A stretch of DNA of 64,000 nt, taken from contig NZ_SZVI01000010.1 of NCBI RefSeq assembly GCF_013416775.1, positions 1 through 64,000 of the forward strand, written 5' to 3'. The notes beneath the pieces are model-generated. The model was given only the letters and a program-made list of their open reading frames with translations. It did not search any database and was not told the DNA's origin. How positions within the stretch are numbered: the first letter of the stretch is position 1; each line of letters opens with the position of its first letter. Of this stretch, positions 1 to 10,382 are shown piece after piece. The translations under genes were made by a program, and so were the position numbers. This DNA comes from Rhodoferax sp. BLA1 (lineage in GTDB: Bacteria; Pseudomonadota; Gammaproteobacteria; Burkholderiales; Burkholderiaceae_C).

Positions 1-68
1 ACACCAGCCATCAAACGACCACCAACACAGTTGTTGATGGCCACGATCACCATGGCTCGGACGAATTC

Positions 69-634
69 GTGTCGCCAAATGTCAACGCCACCTTCGTCGA
101 AATATTTCTGCCGCCCAGACTCCTAGGCAGGCGCTCAAAGATCCTTATCTGTTTGACTTTCTGGATGTTGGCAAAGAGGCGGACGAGAGGGAAATCGAAT
201 CCGCGTTGGTCAAGCACATCACACAATTTTTGTTGGAACTGGGTGCTGGTTTTGCCTTTGTGGGGCGGCAGGTTCATCTGGAAGTCGGTGGTGATGACTT
301 TTACATCGACTTGCTTTTTTATCACCTCAAGCTGCGTTGTTATGTGGTGGTCGAACTCAAGGCGGACAAATTCAAGCCTGAGCATTTGGGGCAGCTGGGC
401 TTTTACTTGACGGCAGTGGACATGCAGGTCAAGGCCGAGCAGGACAATCCGACCATAGGTTTATTGCTCTGCAAAAACAAAAACAAGATCGTCGCCGAAT
501 ACGCGCTGCGTGATACCGCCCAGCCCATTGGTGTGGCGGAATACCAGCTACTCGAATCCCTGCCTGCTGAACTGCAAACCAGCCTGCCCAGCATTGCGCA
601 CATTGAGAGCGAGTTGGGCGGGTTGGAGCAGTGA
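69..634 (+). pseudogene. C-terminal remnant of a DUF1016 (YhcG-like) PDDEXK nuclease family protein
   Basis: From about position 128 the frame reads QALKDPYLFDFL and then an intact block (206-634) with KHITQFLLELGAGFAFVGRQ, VVVELKADKF and GQLGFYLTAVD. I recognise these as the conserved C-terminal PDDEXK-like core of DUF1016/YhcG proteins. The upstream family-like stretch FVEIFLPP (about 93-116) lies in a different frame, so a frameshift near 118-127 separates the two parts. The N-terminal two thirds of the usual protein is absent and the open frame ends near the window start. Residues E and K of VELKAD look like the nuclease motif. The gene is most likely a decayed fragment; the intact 3' frame could still be translated from ATG 206 as a 142-residue piece. 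Confidence 0.7.
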
Positions 635-654
635 GCCTACACCGCTAAGGTCAA

Positions 655-693
655 TAAAAAAACCCGCCAAGCGTGACGCCTGACGGGCTTTTT
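655..693. terminator. Bidirectional intrinsic terminator between the DUF1016 remnant and argG
   Basis: An 11-bp stem (663-673 with 677-687, two G-T pairs on the minus-strand reading) has an A-run on its left and a T-run on its right. It can therefore terminate both the rightward remnant and the leftward argG transcript. It sits between the two convergent stop codons. Confidence 0.8.
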
Positions 694-714
694 GCCAGAT
701 CAGTCAGTAATGAC

Positions 715-2094
<1,380 letters not shown>

Positions 2095-2119
2095 CTGAAT
2101 TTAACAAGACATCTCGGGG

Positions 2120-2212
2120 CGACGAAAAAGTGGTCTGGCTAGGCGCGCCGCCGCAGACAGTACGCTCCTGTACGGCAAGGCGGCGCAACGACGCCAGGGC
2201 GCTTTTTCGTCG
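2120..2212. repeat. Long imperfect palindrome (REP/BIME-like or MITE-like)
   Basis: Outer arms CGACGAAAAAG (2120-2130) and CTTTTTCGTCG (2202-2212) are perfect inverted repeats. Nested inside are CTGGC/GCCAG, GCGCCGCCG/CGGCGC and GTAC/GTAC pairings, so the whole 93 bp can fold into one cruciform or stem-loop. It occupies the gap between ppnP and the argG leader and unlike the TAGCTTCTAGCCC family I saw no second copy in this window. The T-run of the right arm could also help terminate transcription. Confidence 0.7.
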
Positions 2213-2224
2213 ATCATCCAGAAG

Positions 2225-2551
2225 TCAGTTGTAGGCGCAGATGTAGTGGTACGCGTCAAACCCTTCGGTGACACGGATCTGGAATTTGGCATTGCCAGGC
2301 ACGCTGAACTTCTCGCCTTCGGACGACTTGACCCACACGTCGGTGCCGTCGAGTTTGTACTCACAGCTGCCAGCCACACATTCCATGATCTCGGGCGCGC
2401 CAGTGTTGAAGGTGAGGGTGGCCGGCAGGATCACGCCGATCGACTTTTTACTGCCGTCGGCCTCGGTGAAACCGTGGCTGACACATTTGCCGTCAAAGTA
2501 CACATTGGCTTTGGTGGTGACATTCACGTTGTCGATATGGGTGGTGGTCAT
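2225..2551 (-). CDS. ppnP: Pyrimidine/purine nucleoside phosphorylase (PpnP, DUF1255)
   Basis: Small cupin-fold enzyme that phosphorolyses several nucleosides to the base and ribose 1-phosphate in nucleotide salvage. The 108-residue product contains NVYFDGKCVSHGF, KKSIGVILPATLTFNTGAPEIMECVAGSCEYKL and a C-terminal FQIRVTEGFDAYHYICAYN, the characteristic pattern of the DUF1255/YaiE family (usual length 94-108). The family also favours the position next to housekeeping genes as a single transcription unit. Nothing is missing. The assignment rests on family resemblance read by eye. Confidence 0.92.
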   Translation of the reverse strand: MTTTHIDNVNVTTKANVYFDGKCVSHGFTEADGSKKSIGVILPATLTFNTGAPEIMECVAGSCEYKLDGTDVWVKSSEGEKFSVPGNAKFQIRVTEGFDAYHYICAYN

Positions 2552-2638
2552 GGTGCTGCTGTTTTCCGGGCGGTGAAAGCTGGGGATTTTAGGGGAGCTT
2601 GCAGCGCGGCTTTTGCCCTGCGCAGCGGTGTCACAGAC

Positions 2639-3013
2639 TCACAGCCGATCAGCAAACGCCTCCGCAGTAAACCCGACACTGACCGCGCCATCGGCCCACA
2701 CCACCACCGGTCGCTTGATTGCACTCGGATTCGCCAGCATCAGCGCCGTGGCGGAGGCATCGTCCACCACCGCCAGCCGGGTGGCTTCGTCGAGCTTGCG
2801 CCAGGTCGTGCCTTTGCGGTTGACCAGGGTTTCCCATCCAATGGCTGCGAGCCAGCCCGGCAACAGGTCTGCAGGCACACCTTGCTTCTTGAAGTCGCGG
2901 AACTGGTAGTCCACACCCTGGTCGGTGAGCCAGGTGCGGGCTTTTTTGACGGTGTCGCAGTTGGGGATGCCGTACACGGTGACGGTCGAGGAGGAGGGCG
3001 CGGTGTTTTTCAT
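2639..3013 (-). CDS. ArsC/Spx-family reductase (YffB-like)
   Basis: Thioredoxin-fold protein of the ArsC family. From ATG at 3013 the product is 124 residues and begins MKNTAPSSSTVTVYGIPNCD. The N-terminal YGIPNCDTVKKARTWL holds the single family cysteine (residue 19), followed by YQFRDFKKQGVP, LVNRKGTTWR and a C-terminal NPSAIKRPVVV, which matches YffB/Spx-type members rather than true arsenate reductases of ars operons. No ars genes are nearby. Two in-frame ATG codons further upstream (3022 and 3070) are possible starts; the sequence before MKNT has no domain character. Substrate unknown. It is divergent from folC with a gap of about 70 bp. Confidence 0.85.
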   Translation of the reverse strand: MKNTAPSSSTVTVYGIPNCDTVKKARTWLTDQGVDYQFRDFKKQGVPADLLPGWLAAIGWETLVNRKGTTWRKLDEATRLAVVDDASATALMLANPSAIKRPVVVWADGAVSVGFTAEAFADRL

Positions 3014-3081
3014 GCCCGCCATGATGCCATTGACCGGGCCCGGCTGCAGGCCTGCCGGGCTGCGCGACAATTGGCGCCGCT

Positions 3082-4398
3082 ATGACACATTCCTTTGACA
3101 CCCTCAACGACTGGCTTGCGTACTGCGAGCAACTCCACCCGACCGCCATCGACATGACGCTGGAGCGTGTGCGCACGGTGGCCGAGCGCATGGCCATCCG
3201 CCTGAACTGCCCGGTGATCACCGTGGCTGGCACCAACGGCAAGGGCTCGACCTGTGCCATGCTGGAGGCCATTTTGCGGCAGGCCGGTTACCGCACCGGC
3301 GTCTACACCTCACCCCACCTGGTGCATTTTGAAGAGCGCCTGCGGCTCAATGGCGAGCCCGTCAAAGCTGCAGAATTGGTAGCGGCTTTTGCTGATGTGG
3401 AAAGGGCCAGGTGCAAAAAAGGCGATGAAGTGTCGCTGACCTACTTCGAGTTTTCGACCCTGGCCATCTTGGACGTGATACGGCATCATCCACTTGATGT
3501 GGTGATTCTGGAAGTGGGTCTGGGCGGTCGCCTGGATGCGGTCAACATCATCGAGCCCGACTGCGCCATCATCACAAGCGTCGACCTGGACCACATGGCC
3601 TTGCTGGGGGATGACCGCGAGGCCATTGGTTACGAGAAGGCCGGCATCATGCGCACCGGTAAACCGGTGATCGTGAGCGACCCGGTGCCCCCGCAGAGTG
3701 TGTTGGACCGAGCGTTGGAGGTCGAGGCCGACCTGTGGCGTGTTGGGGTGGACTTCAATGTGTCCGGCGACAAACAGCAGTGGGGCTGGGCCGGGCGTGG
3801 GCGGCGTTTTGCCGGGCTGGCCTACCCGGCGCTGCGTGGTGCCAACCAGCTGCTCAACGCCGCTGGTGTGTTGTCGGCCCTGACCGCGTTGCGGGAGCGT
3901 TTGCCGGTGAGTGCACAGTCAGTACGCGCCGGTTTGCTGATGGCCGATTTGCCCGGGCGTTTTCAGATTGTGCCGGGCCAGCCGACCCTGGTGTTGGACG
4001 TGGCGCACAACCCGCATGCGGTGGCGGCGCTCACTGCCAACCTGGACGCCATGGGGTATTTCCCGACCACCCATGCGGTCTTTGGCGCGATGGCCGACAA
4101 GGACCTGGCCACCATGTTGGCCCGCATTGGCCCGGTCATCGACAAGTGGTATTTCTCCGACTTACCGACCGAACGTGCGCTGTCGGCGGCTGAGCTGCTG
4201 CAGCGCTGGCAAGCCCAGAACACCCGCAAAGACGCCAGTGCCAGCGTGCACCCCGACCCCGAGGCGGCCCTGCAGGCGGCCCTGGCTGGCGCCGACCCCG
4301 CTGATAGAATTGTTGTCTTCGGGTCGTTTTACACCGTGGGCGGCGTCTTGAAAGACGGCGTGCCCCGACTGGCCGCCAGGCATCTGCCCACCTCCTGA
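3082..4398 (+). CDS. folC: Bifunctional folylpolyglutamate synthase/dihydrofolate synthase
   Basis: Cytoplasmic ligase that adds glutamate to dihydropteroate and then to folates, using ATP. The 438-residue product carries the P-loop GTNGKGST (residues 50-57), the family motif YFEFSTLAILDV and the Mur-ligase-like C-terminal segment LDVAHNPHAV. It begins the run folC-dedD-cvpA-purF, the same order as in E. coli. The next gene starts about 20 bp downstream, so co-transcription is likely. Full length. Confidence 0.97.
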   Translation: MTHSFDTLNDWLAYCEQLHPTAIDMTLERVRTVAERMAIRLNCPVITVAGTNGKGSTCAMLEAILRQAGYRTGVYTSPHLVHFEERLRLNGEPVKAAELVAAFADVERARCKKGDEVSLTYFEFSTLAILDVIRHHPLDVVILEVGLGGRLDAVNIIEPDCAIITSVDLDHMALLGDDREAIGYEKAGIMRTGKPVIVSDPVPPQSVLDRALEVEADLWRVGVDFNVSGDKQQWGWAGRGRRFAGLAYPALRGANQLLNAAGVLSALTALRERLPVSAQSVRAGLLMADLPGRFQIVPGQPTLVLDVAHNPHAVAALTANLDAMGYFPTTHAVFGAMADKDLATMLARIGPVIDKWYFSDLPTERALSAAELLQRWQAQNTRKDASASVHPDPEAALQAALAGADPADRIVVFGSFYTVGGVLKDGVPRLAARHLPTS

Positions 4399-4417
4399 AC
4401 CACCTCCACACACCAGC

Positions 4418-5248
4418 ATGGCTTTTTTCAAGTTTCGCAAGGGCGCCGATGACTTTCCAAGAGCATCCGGGCAGCCGCCCAGCATCGAAGCCATCCGCCA
4501 GCGCGCCAAATACCGGCTGGCCGGTGCCACGGTGCTGGTGCTGGTGGCTGTGATCGGCCTGCCACTGCTGTTTGACAAGCAGCCGCGCCCGATTGCGGTG
4601 GACACCCCGATTGTGATTCCCGACAAAAACAAGGTGCTGCCGCTGGTGATCCCGGCCAGCCCGGCCAAACCCGCCCAGGCCAGTGCGGACACCGTTGCGC
4701 CAACCAGCCCGGTGGCGGCTGAACCGGCTGCACAAGCCGCTGCGGCCACCGCACCCAAACCGGCTGCGGACAAACTTGCAGAATCAAAACAGCCTCCAGC
4801 CCAGGTAGATAAAGGGCAGGTAGCTACAAATACCGTAGTCAAAGAGGCGCCTACCAGCCCCAAACCGGCGGCCACCCCGGCCGAGGCCAACCGGGCGCTG
4901 GCGCTGTTGGAAGGCAAGCCTGAGCCCAAGCCCGCCGATAAATCGGCGGAAACCGCTGCCAAGGCACCCAAAGCCGCCAGTTCGGCAGCTGCACCCGCCA
5001 AAACCGCCAGCGCCACCGCCGAGCGCTACGTGGTGCAGGTGGGCGCTTTTTCTGACAACGCCCGCGCACATGAGGTGCGGGTCAAACTCGAGCGCGCCGG
5101 CGTGAAAACCTATGCCCAGACCGCCGACACCAAGGAAGGGCGGCGCATCCGGGTGCGTGCCGGCCCCTTCACCAGCAAGGCCGAGGCCGACAAGGTGGCT
5201 GAAAAAATCAAGAAACTCAATTTGCCCGCTGCCTTGTTGACGCTGTAG
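4418..5248 (+). CDS. dedD: SPOR-domain inner membrane protein, DedD-like
   Basis: Bitopic membrane protein expected to bind denuded septal peptidoglycan at the division site. The 276-residue product has a short cytoplasmic N-terminus, one transmembrane helix (about 35-52, LAGATVLVLVAVIGLPLLF), a long Ala/Pro/Lys-rich periplasmic linker (about 60-200) and a C-terminal SPOR domain (about 202-276, starting RYVVQVGAF). Position between folC and cvpA matches E. coli dedD. The linker residues around 123-138 are encoded by a copy of the dispersed hairpin repeat (4786-4830), inserted without breaking the frame; this is unusual and described in the findings. Confidence 0.93.
   Translation: MAFFKFRKGADDFPRASGQPPSIEAIRQRAKYRLAGATVLVLVAVIGLPLLFDKQPRPIAVDTPIVIPDKNKVLPLVIPASPAKPAQASADTVAPTSPVAAEPAAQAAAATAPKPAADKLAESKQPPAQVDKGQVATNTVVKEAPTSPKPAATPAEANRALALLEGKPEPKPADKSAETAAKAPKAASSAAAPAKTASATAERYVVQVGAFSDNARAHEVRVKLERAGVKTYAQTADTKEGRRIRVRAGPFTSKAEADKVAEKIKKLNLPAALLTL
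4786..4830 (+). repeat. Dispersed hairpin repeat copy inside dedD coding sequence
   Basis: The stretch reads AAAACAGCCTCCAGCCC, then GATAAAGGGCAGGTAGCTAC. It keeps the order and spacing of the intergenic repeat (TTCTAGCCC, ATAAGGGC, GGTAGCTA). It is translated as part of the disordered linker (around ESKQPPAQVDKGQVATN). Confidence 0.7.
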
Positions 5249-5260
5249 TTGTTGGTGACC

Positions 5261-5749
5261 ATGCCTGCGTTGGACTGGATTTTTGCTGCGGTGTTGCTGT
5301 TCTCGATGGTGCTCGGGGCTTGGCGCGGCCTGGTGTACGAGGTGCTGTCGCTGGTGAACTGGGTGCTGGCTTTTGTGCTGGCACAGTGGCTGGCGCTGGA
5401 TGCCGCGCAGCAGCTGCCGATGAGCGGCGCCAGTGCACCGATGCGTTACGCGGCAGGCTTCTTGCTGGTGTTTGTGCTGGTGATCCTGTTGGGTGGTCTG
5501 GTGGTGGTGCTGATCAAGAAACTGACCGCTGCCGTGGGCCTGAACCCGCTGGACCGGGCGCTGGGGGCGTTGTTTGGTGTGTTGCGCGGGGTCTTGCTGC
5601 TGCTGTTGGCCACGGTGGTGGTGCACATGACACCCGTGAAAGACAGTAGCGCCTGGCGTGAATCGGTGGGGGCCGCGATGGCTGAGGCTTTGATCACCCA
5701 GCTGAAACCTGTTTTGCCGCATGAACTCAATCGGTTCTTGCCAGTCTGA
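5261..5749 (+). CDS. cvpA: CvpA family membrane protein
   Basis: Inner membrane protein of the colicin V production family, linked to envelope homeostasis; its biochemical role is unclear. The 162-residue product has about four transmembrane helices (7-22, 26-44, 63-86, 101-122) and the family start ALDWIFAAVLLFSMVLGAWRG. I chose ATG 5261 over the upstream TTG 5249 because family proteins begin just before the LDW motif. It lies between dedD and purF with 28 bp to purF, the classical arrangement. Confidence 0.92.
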   Translation: MPALDWIFAAVLLFSMVLGAWRGLVYEVLSLVNWVLAFVLAQWLALDAAQQLPMSGASAPMRYAAGFLLVFVLVILLGGLVVVLIKKLTAAVGLNPLDRALGALFGVLRGVLLLLLATVVVHMTPVKDSSAWRESVGAAMAEALITQLKPVLPHELNRFLPV

Positions 5750-5777
5750 CTCTTTATGAAATAACCGGGAAATCTAA

Positions 5778-7277
5778 ATGTGTGGAATCGTAGGTGTTGT
5801 CAGCCAGTCGCCGGTTAACCAGCTGATTTATGACGCGTTGCTGCTGTTGCAGCACCGTGGCCAGGATGCAGCGGGTATCGTCACCCAGCTCAACCGCAAG
5901 TTTTTCATGCACAAGGCCAAGGGCATGGTGCGCGACGTGTTTCGCACCCGCAACATGCGCTCTTTGCCGGGCAACTGCGGCCTGGGCCAGGTGCGTTATC
6001 CCACTGCAGGCAATGCCTTCAGCGAAGAAGAGGCCCAGCCCTTTTATGTGAACGCGCCATTTGGCATTGTGTTGGTGCACAACGGCAATCTGACCAACGC
6101 CCATGCCCTCAAGGCGGAGTTGTTCAACGCCGACCACCGCCACATCAACACAGAGAGCGACTCCGAGGTGCTGCTCAATGTGCTGGCGCACGAGATCGAG
6201 GCCACAACCCGTGGCCTGCCTCTGACCCCCAGCGACGTGTTCGAGGCGGTGCGCCGGGTGCACCGCCGTATTCGGGGCTCGTACGCGGTGATCGCCATGA
6301 TTGCCGGCCATGGTGTGCTGGCGTTCCGTGACCCGCACGGCATCCGCCCGCTGTGCGTGGGCCGCACCGATGACACCTGGATGTTGGCCAGCGAATCGGT
6401 GGCGTTGGAGGGCACCTCGCACAAGTTTGAGCGCAATGTGGCGCCCGGTGAGGCGGTGTTCATCGACCTGCAAGGCCAGATGCACACCAAGCAGTGCGCT
6501 GACGCGCCGGTGCTCAACCCCTGCATCTTCGAGTTTGTTTACCTGGCGCGGCCGGATTCGGTGCTGGACGGCATCTCGGTCTACCAGGCACGACTGAACC
6601 TGGGCGAAACTCTGGCCAAACGGGTGATCTCCACCGTGCCGCCCAATGAGATTGACGTGGTCATCCCGATCCCCGAGTCCAGCCGCCCGAGTGCGGCGCA
6701 GCTGGCACAGCTGCTGGGCCTGCCGTACCGCGAAGGTTTTGTGAAAAACCGTTATGTGGGCCGCACCTTCATCATGCCGGGCCAGTCGGTACGCAAGAAG
6801 TCGGTGCGCCAGAAGCTCAATGTGATCGCCAGCGAGTTCAAGGGTCGCAATGTGCTGCTGGTGGACGACTCCATTGTGCGTGGCACCACCTCCAAGGAGA
6901 TTGTGCAAATGGCGCGTGATGCCGGTGCCCGCAAGGTTTACATGGCCAGCGCCGCGCCGCCGGTCCGTTACCCCAATGTGTATGGCATCGACATGCCGAC
7001 ACCGCAGGAGCTGGTGGCGCACAACCGCACGGTCGAAGAAATCCGCGAACTCATTGGTTGTGATGCCCTGATTTACCAGGACGTGGAAGCCATGAAAAAG
7101 GCCATCGGTTCACTCAACCCAGCCATCCATGGTTTTGATGCTTCGTGTTTTGACGGTGTGTACGTCACCGGCGACATCACGGTGGAGGACATCGTTCGCC
7201 TGAATGCCAGCCGGGTCGGCACCGACGACAACCAGGACGACAACTCGCGCCTGGCCCTACCCAATTCTGAGGACTGA
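5778..7277 (+). CDS. purF: Amidophosphoribosyltransferase (glutamine PRPP amidotransferase)
   Basis: First committed step of purine synthesis: transfers the glutamine amide to PRPP giving phosphoribosylamine. The 499-residue product starts MCGIVGVV with the catalytic Cys2 of the Ntn glutaminase domain, followed by the RGQDAAGI segment. The phosphoribosyltransferase half has the PRPP loop [14 protein letters not shown] near residue 357. Length is normal. metZ starts 2 bp after the stop codon, so the two are clearly coupled. Confidence 0.98.
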   Translation: MCGIVGVVSQSPVNQLIYDALLLLQHRGQDAAGIVTQLNRKFFMHKAKGMVRDVFRTRNMRSLPGNCGLGQVRYPTAGNAFSEEEAQPFYVNAPFGIVLVHNGNLTNAHALKAELFNADHRHINTESDSEVLLNVLAHEIEATTRGLPLTPSDVFEAVRRVHRRIRGSYAVIAMIAGHGVLAFRDPHGIRPLCVGRTDDTWMLASESVALEGTSHKFERNVAPGEAVFIDLQGQMHTKQCADAPVLNPCIFEFVYLARPDSVLDGISVYQARLNLGETLAKRVISTVPPNEIDVVIPIPESSRPSAAQLAQLLGLPYREGFVKNRYVGRTFIMPGQSVRKKSVRQKLNVIASEFKGRNVLLVDDSIVRGTTSKEIVQMARDAGARKVYMASAAPPVRYPNVYGIDMPTPQELVAHNRTVEEIRELIGCDALIYQDVEAMKKAIGSLNPAIHGFDASCFDGVYVTGDITVEDIVRLNASRVGTDDNQDDNSRLALPNSED

Positions 7278-7279
7278 GC

Positions 7280-8488
7280 ATGACAACCCCTCTTTTTGAA
7301 CCCCTGCACCGCGACACGCTGGCGGTGCGCACCGCCGTGGCGCGCAGCCAGTATGGCGAAAATTCCGAGGCGCTGTTTCTCACCAGTGGTTATGTGCAGC
7401 CCGGTGCCGAGGCCGCCGCACGCCGTTTTTCGGGGGAAGAAGACGGCTACACCTATGGCCGTTACGGCAACCCGACGGTGAGCAGTTTTGAGCAGCGCCT
7501 GGCCGCACTCGAAGGTGCGCAGGCCTGTATTTCCACCGCATCGGGCATGTCGGCCATTTTGATGATGTGTCTGGGGCTGCTGCAGGCGGGCGACCATGTG
7601 ATCTGCTCCCACTCGATGTTTGGCTCCACCATCAAACTCATTGGCTCGGACCTGGCCAAGTTTGGGGTGAGCTCGACCTTTGTACCGCAGACCGATGCAG
7701 CCGCCTGGAAAGCGGCCATCCAGCCCAACACCAAGCTGCTGTTTGCCGAAACCCCCACCAACCCGCTGACCGACGTCTGTGACATCCGGGCGCTGGCCGA
7801 CATCGCCCATGAGGCGGGCGCGCTGCTGGCGGTGGACAACTGTTTTGCCACACCGGCGCTGCAGCGGCCGATGACCCTGGGCGCCGACATCGTGGTGCAT
7901 TCGGGCACCAAGTACCTGGACGGCCAGGGACGGGTCATGGCCGGGGCTTTGTGCGCCAGTGAAGAGCTGGTGAGCGAGAGCTTTCTGCCGATCCTCAAGA
8001 GTGGTGGCATGACGCTGGCGCCGTTCAACGCCTGGGTGGTGCTCAAGGGGCTGGAGACGCTATCGATCCGTATGCAAGCCCAGTCCGAACGTGCCCTGGC
8101 TCTGGCGCAGTGGCTGCAGGCCCATCCAGCGGTGGCCAAGGTGTATTACCCTGGCCTGGCCAGCCACCCGCAGCATGAATTGGCGATGGCGCAGCAGTCT
8201 AACTGTGGTGGTGCCGTGTTGTCGTTTGAGGTCAAAGCGACTGACGACGACCAAGCGCGCCAGCGTGCCTTCCATGTGTTGGATTCACTCGCGACGCTGT
8301 CGCTGTGCACCAACCTGGGTGATACCAAAACCCTGCTCGCGCACCCCGCCAGCACCTCACATGGCCGCTTGACCCCGGCGCAGCGGCAACTCGCGGGTGT
8401 CAGCCAAGGCATGATCCGCGTGGCCGTGGGTCTGGAAAACATCAACGACATTCAGGCTGACCTTGACCGTGGCCTCACTTCTTTCTGA
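7280..8488 (+). CDS. metZ: O-succinylhomoserine sulfhydrylase
   Basis: PLP enzyme of the Cys/Met metabolism family that makes homocysteine from O-succinylhomoserine and sulfide. The 402-residue product shows [12 protein letters not shown], the aromatic-rich substrate region, and the PLP-lysine motif [12 protein letters not shown] with Lys211. The purF-metZ pair is common in betaproteobacteria, and the purF neighbour favours MetZ over cystathionine gamma-synthase or MetY. Gene spacing of 2 bp to purF implies translation coupling. Confidence 0.92.
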   Translation: MTTPLFEPLHRDTLAVRTAVARSQYGENSEALFLTSGYVQPGAEAAARRFSGEEDGYTYGRYGNPTVSSFEQRLAALEGAQACISTASGMSAILMMCLGLLQAGDHVICSHSMFGSTIKLIGSDLAKFGVSSTFVPQTDAAAWKAAIQPNTKLLFAETPTNPLTDVCDIRALADIAHEAGALLAVDNCFATPALQRPMTLGADIVVHSGTKYLDGQGRVMAGALCASEELVSESFLPILKSGGMTLAPFNAWVVLKGLETLSIRMQAQSERALALAQWLQAHPAVAKVYYPGLASHPQHELAMAQQSNCGGAVLSFEVKATDDDQARQRAFHVLDSLATLSLCTNLGDTKTLLAHPASTSHGRLTPAQRQLAGVSQGMIRVAVGLENINDIQADLDRGLTSF

Positions 8489-8489
8489 T

Positions 8490-9887
8490 ATGAACACACC
8501 TACTATGCGTACCCGCACCCGTTTTGCACCGTCTCCCACTGGTTTTATTCACCTGGGCAACATCCGCTCGGCCTTGTACCCCTGGGCCTTTGCCCGCTCC
8601 ACCGGTGGTGATTTTGTGCTGCGCATCGAAGACACCGACCTGGAGCGCTCGAGCCAGGCTGCTGTGGATGTGATCATTGAAGGCATGACCTGGTTGGGTC
8701 TGGACCACGACGAAGGCCCGTTCTACCAGATGCAGCGCATGGACCGCTACAAGGAAGTGCTGGCGGAACTGGTCGCTGCTGGCCATGTGTATCCCTGCTA
8801 CATGAGCATGGCGGAACTCGACGCGTTGCGTGAGCGCCAGACCGCCGCCAAGGAAAAGCCGCGTTACGACGGCACCTGGCGCCCGGCCGAGGGCAAGGTC
8901 TTGCCACCCGTTCCCGAAGGTGTGGCGCCGGTGCTGCGTTTCAAAAATCCGCAGAGTGGCTCAGTCGTGTGGGAGGACAAGGTCAAAGGCCGCATCGAGA
9001 TCAGCAACGACGAGCTCGATGACCTGGTGATCGCCCGCCCGGACGGCACGCCCACCTACAACTTCTGTGTGGTGGTGGACGACATGGACATGGCCATCAC
9101 CCATGTGATCCGGGGTGACGACCACGTTAACAACACACCGCGCCAGATCAACATCTTCAAGGCCTTGGGCAAAGAGCACCCGGTGTATGCCCATCTGCCG
9201 ACCGTGCTCAATGAGCAGGGTGAAAAGATGAGTAAACGCAACGGTGCCAAACCGGTCACCCAGTACCGTGACGAAGGTTATTTGCCCGACGCCATGGTGA
9301 ACTACTTGGCGCGCCTGGGCTGGAGTCATGGCAACGACGAAATTTTCAGCCGTGAGCAGTTCCTGCAGTGGTTCAACCTGGACCACCTGGGCAAGAGTGC
9401 AGCGCAGTTTGATGAGGCCAAGTTGCGCTGGGTGAACGCACAACACATCAAGGCCACGGCAGACGAGGTGTTGGCCCCGCTGGTGCAAGCCCAGTTGCAA
9501 AAACGTGGCATCACCGCCGATGAGCGCCTGGTCGGCATTTGTGCCTTGTTCAAGGACCGCTGTGACACCACGGTGGCTCTGGCCGACTGGGCGGCGGTGT
9601 TTTATGCCGATGTCACACCGACCGAGGCCGAGCGTACACAGCATGTCACCGAGGCCGTCAAACCGGCCCTGGCCTTGTTGTCCGAGAAGCTGTCCAGCTG
9701 CGCCTGGGACAAGGCGGGGATTGCTGCCGCCATCAAGGAAGTGCTGACGGCTTGCAGCCTGAAGATGCCGCATTTGGCGATGCCAGTGCGTGTTTTGGTG
9801 GCGGGCACAGCCCATACACCGTCGGTCGATGCGATGCTTTCTTTGTTCGATCGACAAAAAGTTTTGCAACGCTTGCAACAAGCGTAA
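8490..9887 (+). CDS. gltX: Glutamate--tRNA ligase
   Basis: Class I aminoacyl-tRNA synthetase charging tRNA-Glu. The 465-residue product has [18 protein letters not shown] (HIGH signature) and KMSKRNG (KMSKS signature), with the usual helical anticodon-binding C-terminus. I start at ATG 8490, immediately after the metZ stop; ATG 8505 ([11 protein letters not shown]) is also possible. A tRNA-Glu gene lies 180 bp downstream in the tRNA cluster. Its 3' end overlaps the promoter of that cluster. Confidence 0.97.
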   Translation: MNTPTMRTRTRFAPSPTGFIHLGNIRSALYPWAFARSTGGDFVLRIEDTDLERSSQAAVDVIIEGMTWLGLDHDEGPFYQMQRMDRYKEVLAELVAAGHVYPCYMSMAELDALRERQTAAKEKPRYDGTWRPAEGKVLPPVPEGVAPVLRFKNPQSGSVVWEDKVKGRIEISNDELDDLVIARPDGTPTYNFCVVVDDMDMAITHVIRGDDHVNNTPRQINIFKALGKEHPVYAHLPTVLNEQGEKMSKRNGAKPVTQYRDEGYLPDAMVNYLARLGWSHGNDEIFSREQFLQWFNLDHLGKSAAQFDEAKLRWVNAQHIKATADEVLAPLVQAQLQKRGITADERLVGICALFKDRCDTTVALADWAAVFYADVTPTEAERTQHVTEAVKPALALLSEKLSSCAWDKAGIAAAIKEVLTACSLKMPHLAMPVRVLVAGTAHTPSVDAMLSLFDRQKVLQRLQQA

Positions 9888-9902
9888 ATTACGCGCTATA
9901 AT
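9873..9902 (+). promoter_or_regulatory. Candidate sigma-70 promoter of the tRNA cluster
   Basis: TTGCAA (9873-9878), an 18-bp spacer and a perfect TATAAT (9897-9902). The -35 lies inside the last codons of gltX. Transcription would start near 9909, about 45 bp before tRNA-Ala. Confidence 0.75.
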
Positions 9903-9952
9903 TTGAGGCTTGGAAGTTACGAGCAATTTGAAAAAGTTGCAAAGTGGTTTTT

Positions 9953-10028
<76 letters not shown>

Positions 10029-10065
10029 AAGTTCCAAAGTGTTGACTGGTTAGTCCAAAGGTTTT

Positions 10066-10141
10066 GACCCCATCGTCTAGAGGCCTAGGACATCACCCTT
10101 TCACGGTGAGTACCGGGGTTCGAATCCCCGTGGGGTCGCCA
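10066..10141 (+). tRNA. tRNA-Glu(TTC)
   Basis: 76 nt with encoded CCA. Acceptor GACCCCA/TGGGGTC, anticodon loop CTTTCAC (anticodon TTC at 10100-10102), T-arm CGGGG TTCGAAT CCCCG. It follows the gene of its own synthetase, gltX. Confidence 0.97.
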
Positions 10142-10230
10142 AGTTATCTTCGGATAACACGGCGCAAGTCGGTAACGGTTTGCTGTCAAAAGCAAATGAC
10201 TTGGCTCGAAAGAGTAAACGTTAGCTACCA

Positions 10231-10307
10231 GGAGTGGTAGTTCAGTTGGTTAGAATACCGGCCTGTCACGCCGGGGGTCGCGGGTTCGAGTCCCGTCCGC
10301 TCCGCCA
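10231..10307 (+). tRNA. tRNA-Asp(GTC)
   Basis: 77 nt with encoded CCA. Acceptor GGAGTGG/CCGCTCC, anticodon loop CTGTCAC (anticodon GTC at 10265-10267), T-loop TTCGAGT. Last gene of the cluster; a terminator follows at once. Confidence 0.97.
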
Positions 10308-10312
10308 GTATC

Positions 10313-10353
10313 AAAGGGTTTGCCGCTACGAAAGTAGTAGCAAACCCTTTTTT
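10313..10353 (+). terminator. Intrinsic terminator of the tRNA cluster
   Basis: Stem AAGGGTTTGC/GCAAACCCTT with a second pairing CTAC/GTAG closed by a GAAA tetraloop, followed by a run of T. Only 5 bp after tRNA-Asp. Confidence 0.93.
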
Positions 10354-10382
10354 CTTGTCTCGACACTGACTGCAGCAAAAGC

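Noticed and set aside
2618..2640. TGCGCAGCGGTGTCACAGACTC before ppnP resembles the regulon motif
   Set aside because: The half-site spacing is wrong and no -10 lies at the fixed distance.
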